This document shows, piece after piece, positions 1-15,200 of a stretch of 64,000 nucleotides of DNA; the stretch's first letter is position 1; every line of letters starts with the position of its first letter. The DNA is taken from positions 3,741,001-3,805,000 of the forward strand of contig NC_087073.1 of the NCBI RefSeq assembly GCF_026151205.1, written 5' to 3'. The stretch is from Bolinopsis microptera. Lineage: Eukaryota; Ctenophora; Tentaculata; Lobata; Bolinopsidae. Position numbers and translations under genes: made by a program. The notes under the pieces were generated by a model. That model was not told the DNA's origin. It saw only the letters and a list, made by a program, of their open reading frames with translations, and made no database searches.

Positions 1-255
1 AAACCCTTACCCAATGCAGGGGTATAATGAGGTACGATATCCGTTCCCAGTAAAATAGAATATTAAAGTTAAGTGCTAGAAACGTTGTGTCATTACATGG
101 GGTAATCTTTAATAGTTAATCAAATCTTTAAATCCAATTTCGGATTCTCAATCCTTGACTGTCACTTATGGCACCCTTTTAAGCAGATCGGATCTTTACG
201 TTACATTAAATATGGTGTCTACTTAAATCAGTGTTAATTGTAGGAGCAATTTTAC

Positions 256-3200
256 GTTCATGAGAAAGGAACTCTGCTCGTCGTATGTAAGGGTCCCAGC
301 ACTTCTAGAACCATATCCAAACACACTGAACGCTAGGAAAGACAAAGAATTCCAGAAGGTATCAAAGTTTTCGTTCATCGTCATTTCAGGACCTGGAAAT
401 GGTATCAGTAATGCTCAGGTTATCTAGAAAGTTCTCAATTGTTCGTTATTTTAAATGGTTATTAAACTTCTAACAGATCCAACACGTGCAGAAGCTCTCC
501 GATAATAACCATAACCAAGTGCACGTGACCATGTGCACGTGCTGATCTAGTACAGACTGCACTATAATGGTAGATACTTGATGCACTCTGCACAGTGCAC
601 AGGTGCTTCATTGTCTTTACGTACAATTTTGTCGTAAACACTGATATAAACGATTTCTATGCTATTTCTTACTGGTGCCTAGCCTACTATGTATTATTGG
701 ATGGTTAAAATGATTTATTTTGGGATCACCGATATTTATTTTAGCATTTAACCTCCCAGTTAAGTTAAAGGTTATAATTTAAGCTGATTGGAATTTAGAG
801 AGCACCTCCGGAATTTCATCTCATTCTTGAAACAAATTTGACTTTTGAAGACCTACTTGTTTGGTTATGAATGTTGAGATAAGCTCGGTAACTCTGGTAA
901 GAAATGGTGTGTAGTGGTAGACTGAACACCACCATCGTTATCACTAGCAGAATCACAAACGTCATAAAGTCCTGAAAAATTAAAATCTCAGCAGGGTAAA
1001 TATTCAGGCAATATTATAAGAATGTTGTTGATAAATTGATTATCGCACAGCATACTCGCGTTTTTATAAAAGCGAAAATATTGAAAATAACAAGGTAGTG
1101 CACTTTTCTACTCCAAGTCATACTTCAGCACATTTCATCCCTTCCTAGTAGTAGTACGATGCATTCCTGTTCCTTAATTTCGCATTCTTGAGAACGTATC
1201 TCTGTACCATACTCTTGGTATAGATTGTAAAATGGACATTATAAGTGTTATGTAACCTTGTAGCTTTTCAGGAATATATAATAAAAAAGCGTGTTATTCA
1301 TGTTATAATGGTCATATTATTGAATATTCTCAACTGTTAACAATTGATGATAATACTTATCGGCAATCGTTAGCAGACATGACCTCACGACAAAATGATA
1401 CTCGTTTAAAATTTATCGCTATCAGAAGGAATTGATTGGCAATTTTAATATTGCATGTCTGCCCAGTAACTACTTCCCCAGTTCTGCTCAATTTGTCACA
1501 TGTTATTAAATCTAATTTCATCGATGTTTCCTACTGCTAAAACTTTTAGCTAATCGCCAATCTCTTGAAACATAGTTTGAAGGTCGTCTGATGTAGATGA
1601 TGGAATCCAATTTATTCTACTATTTTTTAAATGGTCTCGACCTGACAGAGGCGTCCTCTTCAAGTTAAATATAACTTGATACACGGAATTAAAGAGGCAC
1701 TTAGTGACTAGTGAGTGAGTGCACTTAACTCTCAGACACTGACATCATCTCTTATTTAGAGTCTTAACTATCTTGCTTCAATGACTGGCCTGCAAGAATT
1801 GCGAAATTAACAGCCTGCAAAGTGTAATCATTAATGTGATGACCTGTTAAAATTAACTAAAGGGTACTTCTACGGAACTTGCTTACATGCAGCATCTTTA
1901 CAATTGTCCTGGTGAGGGGTCCTAGTGTTTTGTTTATTCGTAACAATCCAGACAGTCTAATGAGGAGACCAGAAGCTGCCAGCCCGTAGATGTACCTCGT
2001 CACCATTATCAAATGAATCTTCCTGGGAGTTAAAGGTAATGCTGCTCGTTCGAATAACAAGTTTCCGCCATTTTTGCTTCTTGATAGTTAATTTCCCATA
2101 CTTAAAATGAGTATGCTAGCAAAATTAATCTATAACGATTAAAGATACTCACAATTTAGCTTTTTCGGGTAAGGCAACCGATACGAGCCATGCTAGTATT
2201 GACGTTATAAACGTACACCCGACAGCTATGTTCACAATGTTTGAGCGGTCATTAAAATAGCGTTTCAGTCCTCGAGCCTTCATGAAATCGAACTCAATGA
2301 TCAGCCTGCACACACAGGCCAACCAAGTAAACACCTGAAACATTGTTTAGTCAAGGCCCTTATACGTTGCTTAATTTGTTTCGCATCAAATGCAGCCTGT
2401 GCAACTGTCTCAAACTTCACTGAGCTACAGTATATGCATATAAATTAATGCATTAAAATTCTTCCTTTAACTTTAAGATCGTACTTTAAGCAAATTTGGT
2501 AAATACGGCCCATAGTCGCAGGAACTACTAGTAATAACTAGCATCGTTTATAAACATAAATGTGATATCTAGACGCAGCTATGCTACCTCACATCCACAG
2601 CTGTCTGATTATAGCATGAACAAGATCGATGCCATAAAAATGGAGGCCAACTAACCATTTTCATGAATTCGTGGGTGAGCAGAACTTGACATTATCGCTT
2701 TGCAGTAAGAGAATTATGAATATTTATTCTTTTCTGGGAACTAATATGCTACAAGCAAAAATGTGTTGTCCATAGTCCCAGGAACCACCGCAACCAGTTG
2801 TAAACTCAGATCTGAAGGGTACAACTAGCTAGAGAATATTTTCTCTTGGCGACCTCAGAACAAAACAGATTTTTGATTTAAATATTTAGCGGAAATTCAG
2901 GTAGGTTATAAATTGGACTAGAAAGGTCATAGAGACTTTCCAAATATAGGTGTAAAATGTTCGCAATGGCCATAATTTTACTATATATAAAGCGAGAAGA
3001 TATATATCTGTTGCCATTTTACTGACACCACGACATCAACTTTGACACGACTTTCCAGGACAACGGTGAAAGATATACCATTGAAAGGTTTTTGACTGGG
3101 TCCAATGCTTTTATTGCCCTTTGACCAGCATGAAGAAATAAAAATTGGCCAAGAAATAAGAACTTTAAGTCCCGAAATTTGGACCCTTAAGTGGTGTAAA

Positions 3201-6200
3201 AAATTGCAAAATAAATATTGTTGTCTCTTGACACCACTTTGTTTAGGGTTAGACCTGCTAGTTAGAAATTAGAAATTAGAAATTAGAAATTAGAAATTAG
3301 AAATTAGAATGATCATTACAAAATTACATGTGTCAGATCCAAATCAATCAGTTATCAGTTAAATCAGTTATATATACAACTTATGAAGCAATGTATGCCC
3401 TAAAATGCTTTTTTCCCGCGTTGTGGTCTATATAGTAGAACTGAACGTCGGGAAGGACAATTTATACCTTTTTTGCGAGAGAACATGCTTCAGAAGTCTG
3501 TAAGTGTAATACCTTCCAAACAAAATTTAGGAAAATTGACCAATAATACCAACGATTTTCATTTTTTTCCATAAAATAAGAATAAGCCGATTCGGATCGC
3601 GATGGTTTGAGCACGGAGACAATATGCTCTAGCTAGTTGTACCCATGGACCACACATTTCTGCACATGAATCATGCTTGTAGCAAATTAGTTCCCAGAAA
3701 TATTAATAATTTCCTAACCACATAGCAATATGTCAGCTTGAGTTCTGCCACCCACGAATTCATGAAAATGGTTAAACCAAGTTATCGTCTGTTGGCCTCC
3801 ATTTTATTATGGCATCGATCTTGTTCATGCTATAATCAGACAGCTGTGTATGTGAGGTACACAGCTATATGTCTAGATCGCACATAAACGATGCTAGTGA
3901 TTACTTTTGCCGCCCTAACCCCCCTCAACGATTAGTCCTATGAGCTCCCCGGCCCCAAATACCACTAAACCTTTTAAATCGAATACTTAACTTTTACTCT
4001 AAATTTATATCACTTCAATTCTATATCAATCAACTGGTAGTAGCTTCATTGACGCATATCAGCCTACCTCGATACCTGACAGATCAAAGTTGTCGAGGGA
4101 GCAGGACCTGATGAAGAGCGCTATCAGAGTCACATGGTTAACCACATCAGCCCACAGACAAACACTGGGCAGCCTGGCGATGCTCAATACCTTGTCTGAG
4201 GAGTCGAGCTGTGGTTAAGTAGAAGCTCTTGCTGGGTGGCATTATAAATGCTTGTCTGAGTTGTTTTCAGTTCTGATTTTGTGTCAGGACGATACCTTGC
4301 AGTTGCGATTTTAAAATTGAACTTTTTTGTAAAATCAGGTACACAATTTTAAAATTTCCCCAAAAACTAGGCTAGTTTAGTGGAACTTACGTTCCAGGGT
4401 ATATGCGGATATTTCTTTCTTGAGTAGGTACACTCTGCAGAACCACAAGGGGAAAGTGATGTTAACGAGGATAGTTGAGAACCATGTGTCTAACATTTGG
4501 GTGTAGTTCTGTCTGGAGGGGTGTTTGTTTGTGAGAATGTTTGAGAAGTTTTGTTTATAATGAACAATTTACTAGGCTTCAATTTTGCCAACTTACAATG
4601 TCGCGTGTGGCTTCCGCTAGAATATTTGAACTTACGCTAAGTACAGTTCTTAAATATGAAACAGCTCCTCCCCTTTTTACTGCCGTTTGGACTAAGTGCA
4701 TTTTAATGACCAGAGTTTTGCGGTTCCGGAACTGTAGGCCCTGAGAAACTATAGGGCGGCGCCCTACGAAACAGGTCTATAGGGTGTGGAGACTAGAAAA
4801 ACAGTTGTAGTCTAGGGCGGCGACAAAACATTACGGGATTGGAACTTTACCTTATAGTTATGTACTTACTTACTTAAATTTCTTAGTTTGGTTGTCATAT
4901 TTATATATATATTTGAAAGGGAAAAACAGTGATCCCTACATAATTGCTCTTACTCGTTTAATATAATATCATGCATATTGCATGGTTTCGAACCTAAGAT
5001 AATGGCACTTCCTATTCTAGCAACCAGTAACCACATCTTTAATATGTTGAACGTAAATATTCAAATTGACTGTCTCTTGGTTGACCACGAGCTAATTTTC
5101 AAGCTCTTGGCCACTTCGTCGCACAAATTCCAACTTTGGAAACCTAGCTAGAGCATATAATGAGCAGGATTTGTGAAAGTCTGAATTTCTTATTTACATA
5201 CTCTTTGCAATGGGTCATAATATCGTATTGGTTGTTATCTAAATCCGCATTACTCAAACGATAATTTCAACGTCAGATGACACACGAACACTTGAACAAA
5301 TCTCAAATATGATGCTGTGATCGAACAACATTTTTCCAACCCCCACAGAACAATTACTTCACCCTACTGTACGTGTTAGAATGTGAGCTCATTGTACGTA
5401 GCGCGGGGGCTAACATTACTGGATACGAGCCGGAGAGCTGCTAGTGCTACTCAGGCGCAGAATTCCCTGCTAAATAACTCGTCCTCTTCTTACTACTCAA
5501 CCTTATCTTACTGCAGGTTACCTAGTTGTATATTTCCAGAATTATGAGGTGAGTAGAGCTGGAGTCCGAGGTAAGCTCTTCCTTGTCAGCTCGTGGTGTG
5601 GTGAGTTCTGTGTGTATTGTGAAATGTTCCGTGTGTTTTGTGAAATGTTCTGTGTGTTTTGTGAAATGTTCTGTGTGTTTTGTGAAATGTTCTGTGTGTT
5701 TTGTGAAATGTTCTGTGTGTTTTGTGAAATGTTCTGTGTGTTTTGTGAAATGTTCTGTGTGTTTTGTGAAATGTTCTGTGTGTTTGTGAAATGTTCTGTG
5801 TGTTTTGTGAAATGTGGGCTTTCTCTCGTAGTAAACCTCGATGGATGACCTTTTACTACAACCTATATTTTCCGCCCATAATGCATGCATAGCATGATGA
5901 ATGATGATGATTGACTGCTTTGCCGTGTGAAATTCTTTGCTGTTTGAAATAAAAATAAAATATTTTAACTTTTGGAGGATTTGTTTTCTCACAAACTAAA
6001 TTTCACGCCGACCATCCCATGCCTTTTTTCGCTTTGCCCTGTCTAGATTCCTACATCTTAATTTTGATCAGTACGGTTTCTGATTGTATTTATTTTGGTT
6101 GGATCAAAGCACTTACCCTCTTTGATGAGCTGTTCCATACCACATGCCCTCCGCAAGACTCTGAATATACTTGTGCGAACAAAAGTGTTTCTGATCGCAC

Positions 6201-9200
6201 ATTACCGCATACTCGTACATTGGAATCCTGCTACCACCAGCTGAGCTCAGTACTGCAATAGTGATCGTTAAACTACTTCTCATAGTTTTATTCTGTATTG
6301 TCAGAGTCAGCTGAACTAACGAAATAAAGATAACAGACCATGTCCTTTCCTCTAGATGTTAAAAACATGGATGTTAAATATACGTATCTTTCCGCCAATC
6401 CATACGCTGTAAGGATATATTAGATACGTCATGAAGTACGCGAAGCAATACGCCCGCTCCAAAATGCAAAACATTTCGTTTACCGTTAAAATTCAGCATT
6501 GACATTGTATGTAATCAGTGCAGTTGAATAGTCGGAGGGTGGGGCGTTATTATGCACACTCTCTGAGTTTGTAGAGTCGCACAATTGCAATATCAGCATC
6601 AAACATATTCATTGTTCATAACCGTAAACAAACATATTATTCATTAAATAAAAAGGGAAAATGAGAGAGAGCAAGCTCATCAAATTAAACCTTCTTTGGT
6701 CACCAGTGCCCTTGCCTCCCATGTATTTTTGCAGAGATCAAGATAGTGGTAAGTAAAGTGTTCCAGCCTGCTCTGCACGCTCTTCAGTTCCTCACTGAAC
6801 ACGTGGTGCTGTTTCCTGAGGTTACCCAACACCACGCACACGTAGAACGAGGATACCAGAGGGTCGGGGGCACACACTAACACCTCCTCACTAAGCAGCT
6901 GGTCCAAGTGGGACAGGTCGAAGTTGTCGTGTCCGGCGTTCTTGTAGTACCTGCCGAACATTTAACAGTCAGTGAGCACTCTAGGGACCAAGTCACACAG
7001 CTGTAGTACAGATTCTTTACGTGCGCGCTTGTCACTATTTTCTCATGCGCCAGCCAACATCATTACCCGTGATAACTTACTAGTGATGAGCCATAGGTGA
7101 TAAGCTTTCCTTGACTCTGACGCTCCAGTACAGTAGTATGGTTGACCTGTTAAATGTTTCTCGGATGTCTATTTGGAGAGTTTTTATGTTATTCTGTAAT
7201 ATCTCTAATGTCAATGAGCTATTGCCGCTTATGTAGACCTCAGTATGATGGATATGTCTATATTTAAATAGACGACCATCAACCGACATCATATTAGTGT
7301 GATACTAAACCATTCATGATGTTTGTTTTGTAGACTTTCTACAGTCATCATCGTTTTTTTTCTCCATCTTATTTCATTTCCCGAACTTAAAAGTGTTCAA
7401 AACTTAATTGCGCACCTGCCTTCCAGACTGAATTTGCCTATTTTTGTCGAAATTTGACATAACACGCATATTATGTATTGGATAAGGCATATTTGATATC
7501 AAGGGGAAACCACTTAAAGTTAAAATGCCAGTCGTGCTGTTCGCGTATTCTGATTTCTGGAAACGTTCTATTTCCCATTAGATTAATGGTGCAGCGGTAA
7601 TGGCTTTTTAAAAGACTCGGAAAATGGATTTATTTGGTATTCATTTCCAGTATTTATTACTTTATTACAATTTCATCCTTGGTGCTTCCCAGAAAAATCT
7701 GTCGAATTAGTGGAAAGTCAGAAACCATCGGTTAAATACCAAGCTTGATCACTCAATTTTTCTCTCTTTTAGCGTAATATAAACAAATGATTTGGTCAAC
7801 TTTATAAATATTTAAGTATGTTTAACAAAATAAATCCGGCTTGCGCAAATTACCTTTCTTTAAAAAAGCCTAAGTGGAGTTATTTACCTACCTTTGGAAT
7901 CCTATTACATTGCGAAATCAATCTGCACTCGCCACTCGTCGTTGAGTTGCAATATGTTCGTTTTAACTCCATATACCAATACTAATAGTCATATTGCGAT
8001 CAAAGGATTATTGCTTTCGTGAGATTATGATTTGACATCGAGATCTTTCCCCGAAATCTTTGACTCTTGATCCATCTTACATTTTGTGTCAATCTGTAGT
8101 ATGCTATATCACAAAGGTCCACGACAGTGATAATCTTATCAATATCGTCTCTTTGTGGTAATTTGACATAACCTGCCCCCGCCCCTCTTGACAAATTACA
8201 GCTAAATATGACTGCTTATTTGTCACTTGACTAACTTATCTTTTACGAAGGCACTCTTTTCCTCGATCACGCTGATGGTTCACCCTTCTTCGATTAAATT
8301 ATTCTACTTTGATTTAACTCATTGATATAAAAGTTTCGTACTCAGCCTCGAGTCACTGAATTCTGACAAATAAAATTTAACAAGCACCCTCAATTATAGA
8401 AGATAGCTTAAATTGCTCTAAATTTGAGAATTGATTTTATTATCTGAGATATCATGTTCACTCGTGCCTTGATTTCTACTTTGCTCTTTAACCGTCTGAT
8501 TTCAAAATTATGCGATCTTTAAGCAAGCTTATAAAACTCGAAGTAAGATATCCGTAAATATTAAATTGAGGACTCACGTACGTGGGTTTAATAATTAATA
8601 ACTGTAGATCGGAGGAATTGACAAGTTGTGACGTTCATTTGGAAGCGTAAATAATATAACATGTGCCTAATCCTGGATGACCAGTTGATGGTATATCGAC
8701 CCAACTATTTAACTAACTAGAGCTGAATTCTATAGGCACGCGGCCATTTATTTATAATGAAGTAACTTACGTTATTTTCTGCTGCACAATGGAACTGTTT
8801 AATAGATACCTGGCAGGAGGTGTGAGCTGGTTGACGGCAGCTTTATTAATTACCTCTTTGAAGAGGGCTGTAGGAGACGATTTTTGGCGATCCTCTCGAC
8901 ACAAGTTGTTATGTGAGCACCGCCGGTCACCAGCAGCTAAGGGGAGAGGTTATGGTTATTATAAACTATAATGGGTAATTTATTATGGTTACTTATATGG
9001 TAATTATTGGTTACTATGGTAATAATTGGTTAATATGGTTACTATGGTTACTATGGTTACTATGGTTACTATGGTTACTGTGTCTGTTGCTCCTGATTTT
9101 AGTAAAAACACTGCCATATTTATTGGATGCTGTTTGGTGGTAATTATAACTGACGAAATCGAGCTCAAATCATCCAAATGAGATTGAAATGTCTCCCAAT

Positions 9201-12200
9201 ACCGTTTACCGAGCGATTAAGCTAGTTACAATACGATTTATTGATCAGTCACGTTTTCGCGTCATTCCGAGTGTAATTATTTCGTTTGTCCGAGATCTGT
9301 CAATTTCCAGCGAATTTACGGATTCGCGGTGCTATCCTGATCGGATGAAATAGCCTTTGAAACAAACAAAGTTGGCTGCTAAAAGTACACCGTCGTGGTA
9401 CTGAGTAACATTGTTGTCTAAACGAGCTGGTACATGACAATAACTGCAGTGATCACTATCTGATCTCGTGATTAAAGTCATTGACTTTAATCATGTGTTG
9501 GGATGATGTAGAACCAGAGCATGCGTCAGCGCACATCTATAAATGCAATCAAGTAATGAAAATGTTTCTCTTCATGAGTGATGGCAGTGCTGTGAACTTG
9601 GTTAATGCCCTGGTATGACGATTCATTCTCCTCACATAGATTGAATTTTCGGCCAGCTCGGTGGTCGGGTCGGCATTAGGTTGGTGGCATGTCGTGCTTG
9701 GAGACCGAGCTGAATTATCAAGACTACATATTATTACCAATTGCACTGGACAAAGAAATTTTAAGAGCGGCAAAGCGTAGCCATAGCTACAACTCATTGT
9801 ACTATTGTTGCCGGATTAAATGCCGATATTTTGGTTTGGATCAAATAGCGTCTTTGTTCTACGCGCTTTTTGTTTCAAGCTTGCAGTTTCTCTTTACTTA
9901 GCTAGCTACCAGCCTGCCAAATTCATTAAAGTTTTAATTAATGCACACATAGCGTATGAGTGTGATATAGTCGCTGTTCAAGAGGTCGCTTTTGTGTTTC
10001 CTCGGCTGAGTAATGAGACGCTTTTTTGCGAGGCAACAATAATATTTTCGGATTGTTTGAAGTCTAGTGTAACTTGCTTCTGTGATTGTTTCCTCTTTTC
10101 AATGATTACGCGTACGTCATTTCATGAAATTAGTTAAGCACATAATCGAAAATTTCTTTTGTAAGTTTTATAACTATACGCTCTTTAATTTGGAGCCCTT
10201 TTTGTGGCGTTGTCGAGGCCCTGAAAGGTTTTACAATTTGATGCTTCTAAATTACTAGCTCATATAATTTTCTGCTAAATTAATCTCCTAACGTAATGTA
10301 TACTAAATATAAATAGTAACTATCCTTTACCTGCAGCTTCCTCAGACGATAAAATTAAAAGTTATATGAAAGATAATAACCTCCCTCCCGAGCCAACATC
10401 AGCAAGTACCCACATATAAGGCCAAATTGCCTTGAAAATGAGGCAACTATAACTATATTATATTATATCTGCCTTTGTCTGTCCGAATTGGATTATCCTT
10501 TACTGTATTACTATTTTACTATATCTAGTTGTATTAATAAAATAATTTCCCTGGTCATTTTGTGACAGGGATTTGATGTGAGGAAATACCTGCGTGTGCA
10601 GTTACTGTTGCTGATTCTGTGGTTTCACGTTATTAGGGCTCTGCAGACATTACTATGATGTTATAAGGCTTTATTGGCATTGGAGATCTGCAGAAATTAC
10701 TATATTGGCCTTATTATGGGGTAATAAGTTATTGGAGATTAGTTTAATGGTTATCATGGTTATCATGCTTAGGTTCCATCAGTGCTGATTGTTACTGTTT
10801 ACGGGGTTTTCGCCTATCAAATGCACAAAACGGAGGATACATATAGTAGCTTTTGATTATCACTGAAGTTTAAATTAATATAAGTATCTCCAGATATCCT
10901 TTATATTCGTCGTTCTAAATTCCTAATTATAAGCTCGGTTTGTAGCCTACTTGATAACTATCAAAGGGGTTTCTTGGACACACTTATTAGTGGACCTCTG
11001 TATAAATGTACATGCGGGGAGGACCTATTACAGTGATATTACGACAAGTAGGATCAGGTACTGCGTGAGAGCATGCCTTTGTTTGAGGCGGATAATCATT
11101 CCAAGGCTCATGAGCTGTGGGCCTGTGTCGCTATATATTCCTGTTATACAGCACTGCCGGGCTGCGTAACTAGGGCCCTCCTCCACTTCACTCTTACCTT
11201 AATTAGTTCCATGTCTCCCATCTCCACCACCACATCTAGTACTCCGATCTGGTTGGAAGGCACCAGGTTAGGGTTGGCTCCGTAGTTGAGCAGAACTTGA
11301 CACAGATGGATCATCTTGGTTCTGTTTTCCCCCGCCAGCTGTGTAACCATGCGTACTACTATCTGGAAAACATGGTAACGGTTACCGGTTTAAGTGGATT
11401 CATTCTCTCTGTGTCTCTCTTTCTGTCGAGAGCTTGTAAATTTATAATTTGGTAATTCGATAATTAGCATCTCGCAGAAACAATTTGGTCTCTGCTAATT
11501 TGGTAAAGACCTTTCTCTTCGCTCTTTATAAGGCAATTTTTTGTGGCTAATATGTAAACGCCAAATTTATGTAGTAATTAGTCATGGGTTAAGTATTTTT
11601 CATATATTCAATATTCATTCCTTGCTTTAAATACACTTTACAGTTACATATGGCAATTTCGAGTGCATTTATTGCGCTTTCAAAGTGATACTGAAACCGT
11701 GAGTTGAAAACGTTTTCAATTTTTAGCTAGAAGGTAACGTTGTGATCTTAAGCATATATTATAACACATAATATATTGCTGCAGAAGCACAGATTTCTAA
11801 TGCTGCAGATTAACAGTTTTAGTTTAAATGCCGTATTGTTTTACCAATAGAAGTATTACTTATACGCGTGACAAAGTAGCCCAATACTAATGTCTGAAAT
11901 AACAAATTATAACACGTTGATATCAGATAAGTTTTGCGAAGTGTTGATTTCCCTTTGTGATTTAATACCTGTCTTGAGACTACAATGCACCTTGCGTAGT
12001 GTATACATACTTCTTCGGTCATATTACTCGTTGACATATTTATCAATTATTTTAACATGTTTTTGCTGACTCAGCTGAAATATTTTAATGCTTCCGTGGG
12101 ACGTGGAATATTATTGAGGGGGGGCTGATCATTAAAATATAAGTAAATTGAAGTATATCCCGCCCTCAAATCAGAAAAAAAACCTACATTTTAATATACT

Positions 12201-15200
12201 TTAATATACTTAAAGTATATTGTTCGTTTAGATTTGCAAGATAAGCCTGTTTTTGACTAGTACATGAATTTACATCCAGTTTGGACAAAAATGGCTGAGT
12301 TATGAGCTAAAAACCATATTTGGGCATACGCACCAAATTTGAAAGCTTTCGCCCAAAATTGGATCAAATTTCAATATTTTTGAATGAGACCTACTTCATG
12401 TAAAAGATATAGCTCAATGCAATATCTGTTGAATAGTGGATACTAGTTAAAAAGACCTCCATGAACAAAATTGCGCATATCTCGGTTCGGGATACTAGCC
12501 AAAATGTCTTCATTTAAATTGAAAAAACTCCATCAGTTTTTAATATTTTTGCTTGAAATTTTTGGAATCGATTAAGAATCGCATTTCAAGCTTATTGTAG
12601 GCAGCGATTTTTGATTTAGGCCTCCAAAAATATAGGTATATTAAAGTATATTAAAGTATATCCCCGCCCTAAAATCGGGAAAAACATACATTTTAATATA
12701 CTTTAATGTGATCAGCCCCCCCCCCCCCATTTTTCTTGAATTGATTGATAGCTTGGTGAAGCATTTTATAAACCGACAACTCATCAGAATGCCATTTTAA
12801 AATACGTCTGTAATACTGAACGGGTAACCAGGCATTTCATTAAACTGATCTCGTTACCACGCTGCGAATCACTTGACTCATCACTCATCAGTTTAAGAAG
12901 GCATATTGAAGATTGGGTAGTTCTAACTTCAACCGGGACAACTTTAGAATTCGAAGATTTAATTTACGAGCTTTTCTTTTGAAGGTACGAAATTGTTTTG
13001 CAGTGTAGGCATTGGGCGTAAATGTTTTAATTCCTCAATGATCAACAATTTATGTCCGTAAAATTTGGTTTACTGAAAGTTCAGTCAGTATTTTAAAATA
13101 TTTAACTAATATTTGGTCTGCCAAAATTTTAGGCTTTCCTATGATTTTTTGAATGCACATTTTAAAGCTTTTTCTTCAGAATTAAAACTCGTTAAAATGC
13201 TACCAAACTTGACCTAGAAGTAGACGGCTAAGAGTCAGACTAGACTCAAGGCTAAGAGTCAGATTCATAAACGATATTCTGAATTTTAACGTATTCAAGC
13301 TCAATTAAAATTTTAGTCGACAATCAAATTATTCGCCAGTTAATTTAGTCATGGTGAAGTTTTATTACTACAACTTTTGTCTAAATTTGGCTTGGTTTCT
13401 TGGTTCGTTAGCACTTGGCACTATCGAAAATCTGATTTTCTTACCATGACCCCACCCAGGGAGTATTACTATTAGGTAACCGTTTTATTTTAAGGGTATT
13501 CGTCACGACTTAGCTTTTGTTCCCCTCCCCTTTAAATTGGAACTCACAAGGAAAATGTATCACTACTATGCATCTATTACAAATTTTATTGAGGGCTAAT
13601 TTAGCCATTTTTGGATCTTGTATAAAGCTATTAATATATCGTATCGTCTCAATTTATACTGCAAGATGGTGTAACCACCAAATTTAACACCACAAAACTG
13701 GGTTTCATTAGCTTTAAACGGGCATATTCTAATTCTATATCACAACACCGTAATGTAGGGTACTATTTTGATTTATGAACATGAGTAGCGCCTAATATGA
13801 CACACCTATATTTTGTTACCATATGCTTATTTTTCTATCAAACCCATCCCCACGTATATAACTAGTTGTTTGTACATTAGCACATAGCTGGCCGCACTAT
13901 TACTTTCTGCTTAATCAATTCGCTCATTTACCGTTCACTTCTCTTACAAACGTTGCTCCCTATACTTATAGCTGTTGTTATCAAATTAGGAAATGAACAG
14001 AAACGCTTGCCTAGAAGCAATTATAGTGATAGAACAAAGGGTGGACCCAGAGATTGTAGTGATATATTAGTGCTGCCCGCAGTCTAATTAATTTCCCGAG
14101 CTGTAGTTCCACAGAGCTGCCAGCCTGATACAGGTGTTGTCTCGCCTCGTGTTGTCTCTCTCTCCCTCAATTCTATTTATCAAGCCTACTACCTCTATCT
14201 ATATTCTATAATCGACATACGTTTAATGCGCTCGCTCCGAAGCAGTCTCGATTTGCCACAATACTGTTGCTGTGATGAGCTTTGCCGCATGTACAAACTA
14301 CGTCCAGAATATCTTTGGATATTTTCTTGTGACCTGAAAAGAATGAAGGTGGCATATTATGTGCATATTATCACTTTTGAGTTTAGATTATGTTCACTTG
14401 AGTGTCAATTATGTTCATTTGAATCATACATTTCAAAAATTGCTCGATGCTTGCTTGCTTCATTGTAATTTGTATTGAACCATAGGTTTGAAGCAACCTA
14501 TAGTACAGACATTGGACGGAGTCTAAGGATTGATTAATAAGACATTTAAAAGCTAAACGGGTACTGTAACCCAACCATGACAAAACGCGGGCGTTGTAAG
14601 CTTTTATACATCTTTATTTCCCGAGTAATTGTAACATGAATGTGCACGTAAGCACTAAGCACATATCCTGAACCTACTTTCAAGTAAATTCCTGGCTGCC
14701 TCCACGTTACATTTAGCCGCCAATTTCAGGAGCGCATTGAAACACTGGCCGTGGTAGTACTGAGTACACTTGACTCCGGGTCCGGGTAGATTCAGTCTAA
14801 TCGGTTTCTCTATCTGTTCGTACAGCAGACTGGAAACTTTGCCGTGGGTTGGCTCCAGGTCCAGCACGTAGGGTATCCCAACTGTATCGTACCTCAACTC
14901 CCCTGCGGAGGGGAACTCATTGTATTAATATTTGTACCTATACTGTTCCTACAACTGGCCCCCTTTGTCATGTTATTAAATTGCTCAAGAAGTAAATGTA
15001 ACGACCCCCTGTGTGTTGTTCATCAAATAGAATACACTAGCAGTTCAGTCGGCGTATTGTTTTGTTAGCGGCCAGGTGAGGTCAGTGGTTCTGTGCGACT
15101 TTATAGTTGCTATGGGTATGCTTCTTAATGGAGACCACCTCCACTTGTTACGTATATTTCTTTGGCCGTTTGACGAAATACCGAAAAGATTGTCCGCTTT

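Noticed and set aside
5522-5992. Long frames on both strands with FTKHTEH or EMFCVFC repeats
   Set aside because: They translate a 21-bp minisatellite; no splice context or non-repeat homology.
6019-6261. Plus-strand 80-codon frame
   Set aside because: It is the antisense of TRPC exon 6252-6117, which has phased splice sites and family residues.
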